Assembly (NCBI GenBank): GCA_020630735.1
Contig: JAHDIP010000017.1
Span: 1-47,899 of the forward strand
Direction of reading: 5' to 3'
Source of the DNA: Saprospiraceae bacterium
Lineage (GTDB): Bacteria > Bacteroidota > Bacteroidia > Chitinophagales > Saprospiraceae
Length of the DNA: 47,899 bases
The notes under the pieces were generated by a model. The model searched no databases, was not told where the DNA came from, and worked only from the letters and a program-made list of their open reading frames with translations. A program made the translations under genes and the position numbers. This document shows, in pieces, positions 8,720 to 17,407 of the stretch (positions are counted from its first letter, which is position 1; the number at the start of each line of letters is the position of its first letter).

Positions 8720-10687
8720 ATGGAAAATAAAAATAATAAACCTAATAACTCATCTCGATTCCATCCTTATTGGATCTATGGTTTATTAGCGCTGTTCCTA
8801 ATAGGTCTCAATATTTATAGTATGAACATTTCTCCGAATGACCCTGTTTCTTGGAGTCGTTTCGAAAAAATGGTCGAAGCTGGAGATATTGATAAAGTTA
8901 TCATTGTAAAAAACAAAGATATAGCTCAAATTTACCTTAGAGGATCTAGTGTCGATAAATACCCAGATGCCAATACATCAAAAATAGGATCTCCTGCACA
9001 TTTCTCATATGAAATTGGTTCAATAGATCGATTTGATGAAAAACTGGAACGATTAGAGTCAAAAACACCAGTTGATAAGCGTATAAAAGTAAATTATACT
9101 ACTGATTCCAATTGGGCAGGAATCATTATTAGTTGGGTCTTACCAATATTGATTATCGTTGGTATTTGGTTATTCATCATGCGCCGTGTAGGTGGTGGTG
9201 CTGGTGGTCCTGGTGCTCAAATCTTCAATATTGGAAAATCTAAAGCTACCTTATTTGATAAAAATACAAAGGTTAATGTTACCTTCCAAGACGTAGCTGG
9301 ATTAGATGAAGCAAAAGAGGAGGTTATGGAAATTGTCGATTTCCTTAAAAATCCTAAAAAATACACCGCTCTCGGTGGAAAGATACCGAAAGGAGTTTTA
9401 CTCGTAGGTCCTCCTGGTACAGGAAAAACCTTATTGGCAAAAGCCGTAGCTGGTGAAGCTGGTGTTCCATTCTTTTCAATCTCTGGTTCTGATTTCGTAG
9501 AAATGTTTGTCGGAGTAGGTGCATCGAGAGTACGTGACTTATTTAAACAAGCTCGTGAAAAAGCACCTTGTATTGTCTTTATTGATGAGATTGACGCAAT
9601 CGGGCGTGCTAGAGGTAAAGGAGCTTTCCAAGGTGGAAATGATGAGCGTGAAAATACACTGAATCAACTTTTAGTTGAGATGGATGGGTTTAGCACTGAC
9701 AAAGGAGTTATCTTAATGGCAGCTACCAACCGACCAGATGTATTGGATACTGCCTTACTTCGTCCAGGACGTTTTGATCGACAGATCGGAATTGATCGTC
9801 CAGATCTTAAAGGTAGAGAAGCTATCTTTAAGGTACACGTAAAAACAATTAAAATTAGTCCTGAAATTAATGCTTCTGCATTAGCTGAAATGACACCAGG
9901 TTTTGTTGGTGCTGATATCGCTAATATCTGTAATGAAGCGGCTCTGATCGCAGCTCGTCGAAACAAGACAGAAATTGATATGGGCGACTTTAATTATGCA
10001 CTTGATCGTTTGATTGGTGGTCTTGAGAAGAAAAATAAAATTATATCGCCTGACGAAAAACGAATCATTGCTTATCACGAAGCAGGTCATGCTGTTTGTG
10101 GTTGGTTTCTTGATCATGCACACCCATTAGTGAAGGTAACAATTGTTCCTAGAGGGGTAGCTGCATTGGGATATGCACAATACTTACCGAAGGAGCAATA
10201 CTTGTATCGTACAGAACAACTATTAGATCAGATGTGTATGACTTTTGGTGGTCGTGCAGCTGAAGATTTAATTTTCAATAAAATCACAACAGGTGCTCAA
10301 AACGACCTTGAACAGGTGACCAAGATGGCTTATGCGATGACGACTGTTTACGGTATGAACGAAAAAGTTGGTCAACTATCGTTTAATGACCCTCAAGGAA
10401 ATTATCAATTCAAAAAGCCTTATTCTGATGAAACGGCAAATATGATTGACCAAGAGGTAAGATCATTAGTTGATAAGCAATATGATAGAGCAAAAGATTT
10501 ACTAGAAGAAAGAAGAGATGAATTAGAAATATTAGCTAATGCTCTTTTAGAAAAAGAAGTACTGCTAAAGTCTGATGTGGAACGATTGATTGGCGCTCGC
10601 CCAGCTGATATAGCAGCGAAGCAAAAGAAGAATGGAACGGTGGAACACAACGCTTTAGAAGATTTAGATATTGATGAGCAAAAATAA
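8720..10687 (+). CDS. ftsH: ATP-dependent zinc metalloprotease FtsH
   Basis: The product has 655 residues, normal for the family. The first transmembrane segment is at about 17-35, then a periplasmic region, and the second is at about 135-154. The AAA+ domain has Walker A GPPGTGKT (230-237), Walker [16 protein letters not shown] and the second region of homology ([22 protein letters not shown]). The M41 protease domain has the zinc motif HEAGH (453-457). It degrades misfolded membrane proteins and short-lived regulators at the inner membrane. Nothing is unusual apart from a Gly-rich linker after the second membrane helix ([10 protein letters not shown]), which is common in this phylum. It ends at a strong bidirectional terminator. 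Confidence 0.98.
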   Translation: MENKNNKPNNSSRFHPYWIYGLLALFLIGLNIYSMNISPNDPVSWSRFEKMVEAGDIDKVIIVKNKDIAQIYLRGSSVDKYPDANTSKIGSPAHFSYEIGSIDRFDEKLERLESKTPVDKRIKVNYTTDSNWAGIIISWVLPILIIVGIWLFIMRRVGGGAGGPGAQIFNIGKSKATLFDKNTKVNVTFQDVAGLDEAKEEVMEIVDFLKNPKKYTALGGKIPKGVLLVGPPGTGKTLLAKAVAGEAGVPFFSISGSDFVEMFVGVGASRVRDLFKQAREKAPCIVFIDEIDAIGRARGKGAFQGGNDERENTLNQLLVEMDGFSTDKGVILMAATNRPDVLDTALLRPGRFDRQIGIDRPDLKGREAIFKVHVKTIKISPEINASALAEMTPGFVGADIANICNEAALIAARRNKTEIDMGDFNYALDRLIGGLEKKNKIISPDEKRIIAYHEAGHAVCGWFLDHAHPLVKVTIVPRGVAALGYAQYLPKEQYLYRTEQLLDQMCMTFGGRAAEDLIFNKITTGAQNDLEQVTKMAYAMTTVYGMNEKVGQLSFNDPQGNYQFKKPYSDETANMIDQEVRSLVDKQYDRAKDLLEERRDELEILANALLEKEVLLKSDVERLIGARPADIAAKQKKNGTVEHNALEDLDIDEQK

Positions 10688-10704
10688 TATTGATCACTTC
10701 AAGC

Positions 10705-10750
10705 AATAAAAAAAATCCCTAGCCAATATTGACTAGGGATTTTTTTTATT
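10705..10750. terminator. Bidirectional intrinsic terminator between ftsH and the ALDH/deoC operon
   Basis: Perfect 18-bp stem whose outer 8 pairs are A:T and inner core is ATCCCTAG/CTAGGGAT, around a 10-base loop (10723-10732). T-tracts follow on both strands, which fits the convergent genes on each side. Confidence 0.93.
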
Positions 10751-10765
10751 CATTATTTTAAACGT

Positions 10766-11746
10766 TTAGTAAGCACCACCTCCGCCAGTCATATCGTGTG
10801 CAATTGGATGCCAAGTTGTTTTTGTCTCCAATGTATCTTGAATTAAGTATGGACTTTCTGCATTTGCAGCATATAGATTGGTTTCAGAACGAACGATGAT
10901 TCGTTTTAAATTATCTACAGCATGGAGTTGGATCGTTTTTAACTCTTCAGATTTTTTACCGTAATAGACCATACCATTTACGTCCATGTGGCTAGAAAAA
11001 TGACTTGCCAACTCACTTCTAATGCCTGTAAGAATATTAACCACTCCTCCAGGCACATCAGAAGTATGTAACACTTCTGCAAAAGAGATAGCACAAGTTG
11101 GTTGATCGTGCGAAGCAAGTACAACACAACTATTACCTCCACAAATAATTGGTGCAATAGTCGTGATCAGACCAAGTAGACCTTTATCCTCGGGAGCAAA
11201 AGCTGCAATAACGCCCATCGGTTCTAAAATAGAAAAGTTGAAGTGTGAAGAAGCTACAGGGTTAACGGTGCTGAAAAGTTGTTGGTATTTATCAGCCCAA
11301 CCTGCATAGTAAATGAGTCGATCAATAGACGCCTCTACTTCCTTTTCTGCTGCTGCTTTTGTTACACCAAAAGACTGTAACTCCTCAATGAACTGTGCTT
11401 TACGCCATTCGAGCATTTCAGCTATTCGATACAAAATTTGGCTACGATTATAAGCGGTACGATTAGCCCAGCCACCTAAGGCTTTGCGAGCAGCGACCAC
11501 AGCATTTCTAAAGTCCTTTCTAGAACCTCTACAAACATTAGCAATCAAACTATTATTTTTTGTTTTGATTTTATAATAACGTCCAGATTCAGTGCGAGGA
11601 AACTTTCCTCCAATATAAAGTTTATATGTTTTTTGAACAGGAATACGCTTAGCCAGAACAGCACCATTACTAGCGGCACCATTGCTTTTGCCATTACTGG
11701 AAGCTTTGCTTTTCACTGTTGTTTTTTTATTTCTTGTCTTAGCCAT
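10766..11746 (-). CDS. Truncated, catalytically dead aldehyde-dehydrogenase-like protein
   Basis: The product has 326 residues. After a basic, Ser/Asn/Gly-rich tail (1-35) it matches the first half of the ALDH fold of the adjacent enzyme: YKLYIGGKFPRTESGRYY, RKALGGWANRTAYNRSQILYRIAEML, IYYAGWADKYQQLF and VPGGVVNILTG. The catalytic residues are gone. The oxyanion-region WN is replaced (FAPEDKG), the cofactor-binding VLKPAE is VLASHD, FTGST is VYYGKK, and the chain ends before the catalytic Cys region. The combination resembles the second, truncated ALDH domain of ALDH16-type proteins, here as a separate gene 12 bp downstream of the active ALDH. A structural subunit is the likeliest role (inference). 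The intact frame and operon position argue against a decaying pseudogene. Confidence 0.8.
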   Translation of the reverse strand: MAKTRNKKTTVKSKASSNGKSNGAASNGAVLAKRIPVQKTYKLYIGGKFPRTESGRYYKIKTKNNSLIANVCRGSRKDFRNAVVAARKALGGWANRTAYNRSQILYRIAEMLEWRKAQFIEELQSFGVTKAAAEKEVEASIDRLIYYAGWADKYQQLFSTVNPVASSHFNFSILEPMGVIAAFAPEDKGLLGLITTIAPIICGGNSCVVLASHDQPTCAISFAEVLHTSDVPGGVVNILTGIRSELASHFSSHMDVNGMVYYGKKSEELKTIQLHAVDNLKRIIVRSETNLYAANAESPYLIQDTLETKTTWHPIAHDMTGGGGAY

Positions 11747-11758
11747 TGCTAGAAAATT

Positions 11759-13234
11759 TTAATTCAATTTTAAATAAGGTGCTAAACCATGCAAGCCTCC
11801 TTCTCTACCAAATCCACTTTCTTTGAATCCACCAAAAGGTGAAGTAGGATCAAATTTATTATAGGTATTTGCCCAGATCACACCTGCTCGTAGTTTACTC
11901 GTCATACGGAAAATTTTAGATCCTTTGTCCGTCCAAACACCAGCAGAAAGACCGTAGTAAGTGTTATTTGCTTTTTCTAAAACTTCTTCGATTGTTCGGA
12001 AGCTTTGAACAGCTAATACAGGACCAAAAATTTCTTCTTGTACGATTCGGTGAGATTGCGAAGTATTAGTAAACAAGGTTGGTTTACACCAGAAACCTCC
12101 ATTGGAAGGGATTGGGCAAGAGCTTTCGTAAAAGTCTGCTTCTGTTTTTCCAATCTTGATATATTTTTTGATTGTCTTTAATTGTTCAGAAGAATTAATA
12201 GCACCGATGTCTGTATTCTTATCCAATGGATCACCAATAATAAGTGTCTCCATTCGAGCCTTTAGTTTTTTGATGACAATATCCTCAACAGACTCTTGTA
12301 CAAATAGTCGAGAACCCGCACAACATACATGACCTTGATTGAAGTAAATACCATTAATGATTCCTTCTACAGCTTGGTCGATTGTAGCGTCTTCTAAAAT
12401 AATATTAGCAGCTTTACCTCCCAATTCTAAGGTTGCTTTTTTGTCTGTTCCCGCAATTGCTTTTTGGATAATCTTACCAACATTTGTAGAACCAGTGAAT
12501 GCAATTTTATTGATGTCAGGATGGTTGACAATAGCAGCACCTGTAGCACCTGCACCTGTAACGATATTGACCACCCCAGGAGGCAAACCAGCTTCTTGAA
12601 TTAGTTCGGCTAATTTCAATGCAGTTAGAGAAGTTGTTTCTGCTGGCTTCAATACGACTGTATTTCCTGTAGCTAAAGCTGGCGCAATTTTCCAAGCGGC
12701 CATTAGTAGCGGAAAGTTCCAAGGAATTACTTGTCCAGCAACACCAAGCGGTTTCGGATTTCGATTAGGGAAAGCATAATCTAATTTGTCTGCCCAACCT
12801 GCGTAATAGAAAAAGTGTGCTGCTGCTAATGGAATGTCAACTGACTTCGATTCTCTGATTGCTTTACCGCCGTCCATTGTTTCGATTACTGCAAATTCTC
12901 TTGCCCGTTCTTGCAACATACGAGCAATTCGGTAAATATATTTTGCTCGTTCCTTAGCAGGCATTTTTGACCAGTATTTATCGTAGGCTGTTCGAGCAGC
13001 TTTTACAGCTTTGTCTACGTCTTCTTGACTAGCTTCAGCTATACTAGCAATTTTTTTTCCTGTTGCAGGATTAATAGTTGGGAAATACTTTCCCTTTTTA
13101 GGTTTTACAAATTCGCCACCAATGAACAATTCATACTGATCTTTTAGTTCAATATGGTCTTTACTCTCAGGAGCACTTGCATACTCCCATTTGGTATTGA
13201 ATTTGAGATGATTTTCTTTTGTCTTTATTGCCAT
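11759..13234 (-). CDS. NAD(P)-dependent aldehyde dehydrogenase
   Basis: The product has 491 residues with all canonical ALDH motifs: VIPWNFPLLMAAWK (Asn173), the cofactor-binding VVLKPAE (Lys196), IAFTGSTNVGK, the general base in LELGGK (Glu270), and the catalytic Cys304 in FNQGHVCCAGSR. The gene sits 12 bp after deoC and before the truncated ALDH-like gene, all on the minus strand. DeoC splits deoxyribose 5-phosphate into glyceraldehyde 3-phosphate and acetaldehyde, so acetaldehyde oxidation to acetate is the most economical substrate guess (inference from context). Confidence 0.93.
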   Translation of the reverse strand: MAIKTKENHLKFNTKWEYASAPESKDHIELKDQYELFIGGEFVKPKKGKYFPTINPATGKKIASIAEASQEDVDKAVKAARTAYDKYWSKMPAKERAKYIYRIARMLQERAREFAVIETMDGGKAIRESKSVDIPLAAAHFFYYAGWADKLDYAFPNRNPKPLGVAGQVIPWNFPLLMAAWKIAPALATGNTVVLKPAETTSLTALKLAELIQEAGLPPGVVNIVTGAGATGAAIVNHPDINKIAFTGSTNVGKIIQKAIAGTDKKATLELGGKAANIILEDATIDQAVEGIINGIYFNQGHVCCAGSRLFVQESVEDIVIKKLKARMETLIIGDPLDKNTDIGAINSSEQLKTIKKYIKIGKTEADFYESSCPIPSNGGFWCKPTLFTNTSQSHRIVQEEIFGPVLAVQSFRTIEEVLEKANNTYYGLSAGVWTDKGSKIFRMTSKLRAGVIWANTYNKFDPTSPFGGFKESGFGREGGLHGLAPYLKLN

Positions 13235-13246
13235 TATAAAAATGAA

Positions 13247-14155
13247 TTAGTCTTTTGAAAAATAATCTTTCGATTGATAAACACCAGATTGTTGTTTTAC
13301 AATTTGTAGTAAAACATCATTGGCAAGGCTACTTGCACCAAAACGGAAGTACTTATTTGTTAGCCAATCTTCACCAAGTGTTTCTCTAACCATTACGAGA
13401 TATTGAACAGCTTGCTTTGCAGTACGGATGCCACCAGCAGGTTTCATACCGATGATCTCTCCTGTATTGTAATAGTGATCTCTAATTGCTTCAAGCATCA
13501 CCAAGGTAACAGGCATTGTTGCCGCTGGGCTAATTTTGCCAGTAGACGTTTTGATGAAATCTGCTCCTGCTAGTATCGCTATATCGCTTGCCTTTCTGAC
13601 ATTATCTAAGGTAGAAAGTTCGCCTGTTTCTAAAATTACCTTTAGACGGGCTTTGCCACAAGCTTCTTTTACCGCTGCAATTTCATCAAAAATATAATTG
13701 TGTTCACCTCGTAAAAAACGACCACGAGAAATCACCATATCTACTTCGTCTGCTCCTTCACTTACTGCAAATTTTGTATCCTGAATTTTGATGTCCATGG
13801 TAGATTGACCACTAGGGAAAGCTGTAGCTACAGATGCAACATTTACACCTGATCCTTTTAGAGCTTCTTTAGCCACTCGTACAAAAGTAGGATATACACA
13901 AATAGCTGCTACTGTAGGTAAACCAGGATAGGTATCATGTAAGTGCATCGCTTTGTAACATAATTGTCTAACCTTCGAATCGGTATCTTTACCTTCTAAT
14001 GTAGTAAGATCAATCATGCTAAGTGCCAATTTCAGGGCTTCTACTTTAGAGCCTTTTTTGATACTTCTAGACATAAAACGTGCGGCACGTTCTTGTACAC
14101 CTATTTGGTCGACTGTTGGGGAGTTGAAAAAATGAACGGTTCTTTTAACTGCCAT
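13247..14155 (-). CDS. deoC: Deoxyribose-phosphate aldolase
   Basis: The product has 302 residues, about 40 longer than the E. coli enzyme through an N-terminal extension (1-45). The core is typical: ICVYPTFV, the proton-relay Asp in DEVDMVISRG (Asp139), the Schiff-base Lys202 in DFIKTSTGK, and the second lysine in MKPAGGIRT. It is the class I aldolase of deoxynucleoside catabolism. First gene of a three-gene minus-strand operon with the ALDH pair (12-bp spacings), which couples cleavage to aldehyde removal. A possible -7 box (TAAATTTG on the minus strand, 14173-14180) lies just upstream, but without a convincing TTG at the right distance. Confidence 0.95.
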   Translation of the reverse strand: MAVKRTVHFFNSPTVDQIGVQERAARFMSRSIKKGSKVEALKLALSMIDLTTLEGKDTDSKVRQLCYKAMHLHDTYPGLPTVAAICVYPTFVRVAKEALKGSGVNVASVATAFPSGQSTMDIKIQDTKFAVSEGADEVDMVISRGRFLRGEHNYIFDEIAAVKEACGKARLKVILETGELSTLDNVRKASDIAILAGADFIKTSTGKISPAATMPVTLVMLEAIRDHYYNTGEIIGMKPAGGIRTAKQAVQYLVMVRETLGEDWLTNKYFRFGASSLANDVLLQIVKQQSGVYQSKDYFSKD

Positions 14156-14221
14156 ATATTTAATTTTTTTTACAAATTTACAAAAACAAATTGATATGCT
14201 TTTATCAAATATGTACTGTGC

Positions 14222-14386
14222 TTAGTAACGGTCAAATAATAACTTCCCGATTTGTGGCTGGTATTTTAGAGTTAATATTTCGTCGAAAATACTCGTGATA
14301 GCTGGGCTATCACTGCGTTTTTCTCCTTATCTAAACTCAAAAATTCTATAGCCAAAATGCGGAACTTATTTTTTACCCGTTACTTA
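14222..14386. mobile_element. MITE-like element (family A), copy 1, with TTA target duplication
   Basis: A 159-bp element (14225-14383) begins GTAACGG and ends CCGTTAC, and its two halves are imperfect inverted complements throughout, centred on the perfect hairpin GTGATAGC/GCTATCAC (14295-14302 with 14306-14313). It is flanked by direct TTA repeats at 14222-14224 and 14384-14386. A second copy in inverse orientation is at 47717-47891. It carries no coding frame. It fills the space between thiL and deoC, and its hairpin could also affect transcript ends. Confidence 0.85.
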
Positions 14387-14416
14387 GACAAATAAAAATT
14401 TGCTTTTAGTTAAGCT

Positions 14417-15472
14417 TTATTGATTGCCAAAATGTTTCCAGCCTTGAGCTTGAAGGTTATGTAGTCTACCGCCTGTACCTTTGGTGTGTATTTTTATACC
14501 ATCTTTAGCAGGGACAATTTCACCCATGATATAGATGTCTGGGAGGAATTTTATTTTATCAACATCTTTTGGGTTGATGGTAAATAACAGCTCATAATCT
14601 TCACCACCACTGAGGGCGCAACTAATCGGATCTAATTTAAAATCTAATGCTTTCATTTCTGCATCAGGGTGAATAGGCACTCCACTCTCTTCGATCAATG
14701 CACCAACGCCAGATTCTTTACAGATATGAAAAATCTCGGAAGCAAGTCCATCAGAAATATCAATCATAGCAGAAGGAATAAGATTAACTTTATCAAAAAG
14801 TTCGATCATATCTTTTCGAGCTTCAGGTTTGAGTTGTCGACCGATGAGATAGTTTTGACCATCTAGTTCTGGTTTTATACCAGGACTAGATAAGTAAATT
14901 TGTTTCTCTCGTTCTAAAATTTGAAGACCTAAGTATGCAGCACCTAAGTCACCAGTTACACAAATTAAATCTCCTACTCTTGCGGTATTTCGATAAGTCA
15001 ATTTTTCTTCCTCTCCTTGACCAATTGCAGTTACACTTATCAATATGCCTTTGGTAGAAGAAGTTGTATCACCACCAATCAAATCGACGTTGTATTTGTC
15101 GCAAGCAGCTCTGATACCTTCATATAATTCTTCGAGTGCTTCTACTGAAAAGCGGTTCGAAAGCGCAAGCGATACCGTTACTTGTTTTGGTATAGCATTC
15201 ATCGAATAGATGTCTGATAAGTTGACAACTATTGCTTTGTATCCTAAATGCTTTAGTGGGGAATACATCAAATCAAAATGGATGCCTTCAATCAATAAGT
15301 CGGTAGAGACAACCGTTTTAAATTTTCCGTTATCAATAACAGCTGCATCATCTCCTACACCTTTGATGGAAGATTTATTTTTAAGGGTAAAGTTTTTGGT
15401 CAAGTGTTCGATAAGACCAAATTCACCAAGAGTATTTACGTCTGTTCTTTTTGTCTGCTTCTTTTCTTCCAT
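14417..15472 (-). CDS. thiL: Thiamine-monophosphate kinase
   Basis: The product has 351 residues of the PurM/ThiL (AIR-synthase-like) fold. The N-terminus has the metal/ATP-binding KGVGDDAAVIDNG, followed by VSTDLLIEGIHFDL and VNLSDIYSMNA (DxxAM-type segment), VDLIGGDTTSS, and SGGEDYELLFT near the C-terminus. It phosphorylates thiamine monophosphate to thiamine pyrophosphate. It stands alone here without other thi genes. A possible -7 box (TACTTTTG on the minus strand, 15512-15519) lies about 40 bp upstream, but no TTG sits at normal spacing. Confidence 0.93.
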   Translation of the reverse strand: MEEKKQTKRTDVNTLGEFGLIEHLTKNFTLKNKSSIKGVGDDAAVIDNGKFKTVVSTDLLIEGIHFDLMYSPLKHLGYKAIVVNLSDIYSMNAIPKQVTVSLALSNRFSVEALEELYEGIRAACDKYNVDLIGGDTTSSTKGILISVTAIGQGEEEKLTYRNTARVGDLICVTGDLGAAYLGLQILEREKQIYLSSPGIKPELDGQNYLIGRQLKPEARKDMIELFDKVNLIPSAMIDISDGLASEIFHICKESGVGALIEESGVPIHPDAEMKALDFKLDPISCALSGGEDYELLFTINPKDVDKIKFLPDIYIMGEIVPAKDGIKIHTKGTGGRLHNLQAQGWKHFGNQ

Positions 15473-15648
15473 TAGTTGTATAATAAATTATTTAATTTTT
15501 TCTTCAAAACACAAAAGTAAAACAATTTCAGCATTTACTTTTAAGATCAAAAAAATAGTCTAATAATTGTTAAAGTGTGAAAAATTAAAACTTATAATTA
15601 TATTTACCGTCGTAAACATAATTTCAAAAAACTCAAAAGACTATTTCT

Positions 15649-16002
15649 ATGAGTAAATTCGATGAAGCTTTAGAGACTTATCAAAAGCAAATGACCGAAA
15701 AAATCGGCATGAAAAAAGTAGATAAAAAATTACTTCATGCTGTGGCAAAAGGATTAGGTCCATCTATCTATCGTGCAGATGCTTCTAAAGTATCTTGCTC
15801 TAACAAGGATGAAATGGATCGAGTTAAGAAAAATTTCTTGATTAAAAAATTAGGGTTGAAAGATACACCAAAACTTGACGAAGCATTAAAAGATGTTTGT
15901 AAAGAAATGGGGTCTTCTAATCGCAATAAATATCGAGCAGTGTTTTACTACATGCTAGTTAAGAAATTTAGAAAAACTTCTGTCTATGCTGACAAAATGT
16001 AG
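15649..16002 (+). CDS. DUF2853 family protein
   Basis: The product has 117 residues, all helical and basic (MSKFDEALETYQKQMTEK at the start; RAVFYYMLVKKFRK near the end). I recognise it as DUF2853, a small cytoplasmic family of unknown role found in Bacteroidota and Proteobacteria. It is a single-gene unit divergent from thiL, with a hairpin terminator immediately behind it. No motif points to an enzymatic activity. Confidence 0.8.
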   Translation: MSKFDEALETYQKQMTEKIGMKKVDKKLLHAVAKGLGPSIYRADASKVSCSNKDEMDRVKKNFLIKKLGLKDTPKLDEALKDVCKEMGSSNRNKYRAVFYYMLVKKFRKTSVYADKM

Positions 16003-16029
16003 AGCGTAAAAACTTTATATCTAAAATAG

Positions 16030-16060
16030 AAGGCTTGATCAACTGATTAAGCCTTTTGTT
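16030..16060 (+). terminator. Terminator of the DUF2853 gene
   Basis: AAGGCTTGATCA pairs with TGATTAAGCCTT (one G-U pair), followed by TTTTGTTTTTT on the plus strand. The stem overlaps the last codon of the convergent pseudouridine synthase gene, so the two genes share this stretch. Confidence 0.8.
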
Positions 16061-16730
16061 TTTTCAAAAAATCAAATGCATTCCAAACTACTTCATCTGG
16101 TGGTGTTATTATAAGTTCTTCTTGCTCTTTTGTCGTTGGATGTTTAAAGGCCAACTTCCAGGCATGCAAATGAATTGACCGATCTTTATTTCCTCTTTTG
16201 AACCCATATTTTACATCGCCCTTTATCGGAGAACCAATAGCTGATAGTTGTGCTCTAATCTGATGATGCCTTCCTGTTTCGATTTCTACTTCAAGTAAAT
16301 GATAGTTGTCGATACTGTCTATTACTTTATATGTTAGTATAGCTTCTTTAGAGTGAGGTGTTTTTTCTTCGGAGAGATATGAACGATTTGTTTTTTGATT
16401 TTTTTTCAAGAAATGAATTAGCTTATCTTCTGATTGTTTTGGCTTATTTTTGACAACAGCTAAATACGTTTTCTTAATAGAGCGGTCTTGAAATTGAGCA
16501 TTGATAAATGCTAATGCTTTTTTTGTTTTAGCAAATAATACAATACCACTTGCAGGACGATCTATACGATGTATAAGGTATAGACTAGACTTGCAATAAA
16601 TCTCTGCCAGATTGAGTAAGGACTTATCGTCTGTCTTATCTTCTTGAACGGGTAACGTTGGTGGTTTATTAAAAGCGATTAGCTGCTTGTTTTTATATAA
16701 AACTAATTCGCCAATGTTTTCTACTTGCAT
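16047..16730 (-). CDS. RluA-family RNA pseudouridine synthase
   Basis: The product has 227 residues. It contains the RluA signature LIHRIDRPASGIVLFAKT, with the catalytic Asp57 in HRID, then KKTYLAVVKNKP, VEIETGRHHQIRAQLSAIGSPIKGDVKYG and IHLHAWKLAFKHP. It has no S4 domain, so it is a short catalytic-domain form that isomerises uridine in rRNA or tRNA; which site is modified cannot be told. The leader contains the hairpin at 16804-16853. Confidence 0.92.
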   Translation of the reverse strand: MQVENIGELVLYKNKQLIAFNKPPTLPVQEDKTDDKSLLNLAEIYCKSSLYLIHRIDRPASGIVLFAKTKKALAFINAQFQDRSIKKTYLAVVKNKPKQSEDKLIHFLKKNQKTNRSYLSEEKTPHSKEAILTYKVIDSIDNYHLLEVEIETGRHHQIRAQLSAIGSPIKGDVKYGFKRGNKDRSIHLHAWKLAFKHPTTKEQEELIITPPDEVVWNAFDFLKKQKA

Positions 16731-16785
16731 AGTTTGTTTTGATTAGTAAGTTGAGAATATAAACTACTGTCTCAATTTAAAAAGT

Positions 16786-16853
16786 TATACCCATTAGTAT
16801 TCGGTTTCAGATTAGTGTAAGGAACAACCTTACACTTTAGTCAGCACTGAAAC
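16786..16853. repeat. Family C repeat end fused to a long hairpin
   Basis: Positions 16786-16810 match the end of the family C repeat (TATACCCATTAGTATTCGG then TTTCAG). From there GTTTCAG (16804-16810) pairs with CTGAAAC (16847-16853), and AGTGTAAGG (16814-16822) with CCTTACACT (16828-16836). This may be a decayed or rearranged repeat copy now acting as a leader hairpin of the pseudouridine synthase gene. Confidence 0.5.
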
Positions 16854-16897
16854 GGCAAATGACAGGCTTGAATTTTCATTTTTATTCTAAAATGTTC

Positions 16898-17095
16898 TTA
16901 GTTAATTTCTTCATAATCTGTATCTTCTACAATCGGATCTTCCTGAATTTCTTTTTTCCCTTCTTCCAAACGTTGCTTTATCGTGATGTGATAAAGGATA
17001 TAAAGAAGTGCAGATATCGTAAAAAGTTTAAATAACATATAAAAGAGGTTTGAAATGAACGCTTGGCTACCTTTGGTGTATAAAGTAAAAAGCAA
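16898..17095 (-). CDS. Small single-pass membrane protein, DUF4834-like
   Basis: The open frame gives 65 residues from a TTG at 17095, or 46 from the first ATG at 17038. A hydrophobic helix (MLFKLFTISALLYILYHITI) is followed by a charged tail ending in DYEEIN. Short membrane proteins with this layout and a D/Y-x-E-E-I tail occur widely in Bacteroidota (DUF4834), and the match is by general appearance only. It may share a transcript with the downstream pseudouridine synthase gene. I am unsure of the start and give no function. Confidence 0.5.
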   Translation of the reverse strand: MLFTLYTKGSQAFISNLFYMLFKLFTISALLYILYHITIKQRLEEGKKEIQEDPIVEDTDYEEIN

Positions 17096-17308
17096 AATTA
17101 AATACTCAACTACAAGTTAGTAGGTATTTGGTTATTTAATCGTTATTCGACAATAGAAATATTGACTTTAAGCCCTGATTTTTGGAAAAAAAGTTAACAA
17201 AAATAATTATCAAAACAATAAGTTGGTCTTTTTCGTATAGTAAATACGAATAATTTGTTGATAAGTGCAAAATATAAGGCTTTTAACGCTTAACTCGCCA
17301 CGAAAACT

Positions 17309-17330
17309 AAGTAATAATTTATTACTTTTG
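17309..17330 (+). promoter_or_regulatory. Candidate promoter -7 box overlapping a palindrome, upstream of the DUF2723 gene
   Basis: TACTTTTG (17323-17330) fits the Bacteroidota -7 consensus TAnnTTTG and overlaps the perfect palindrome AAGTAATAA-T-TTATTACTT (17309-17327), as an operator might. No clear TTG sits at -33. Another palindrome, TTCGTAT/ATACGAA, is at 17232-17250. The rest of 17096-17407 shows no gene or other structure I can support. Confidence 0.4.
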
Positions 17331-17407
17331 CAAATTGTATTCAGAACAGGGAGCGTTGAAGTATAAATTCTTTGACAAACATTCCATATAGAATTAAATT
17401 TAACTAA

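Noticed and set aside
10766-11746. Pseudogene of aldehyde dehydrogenase by truncation
   Set aside because: The frame is intact with a distinct N- and C-terminal end, tight operon spacing, and a diverged but ordered fold; a degraded copy would show stops or a recent match to its neighbour.
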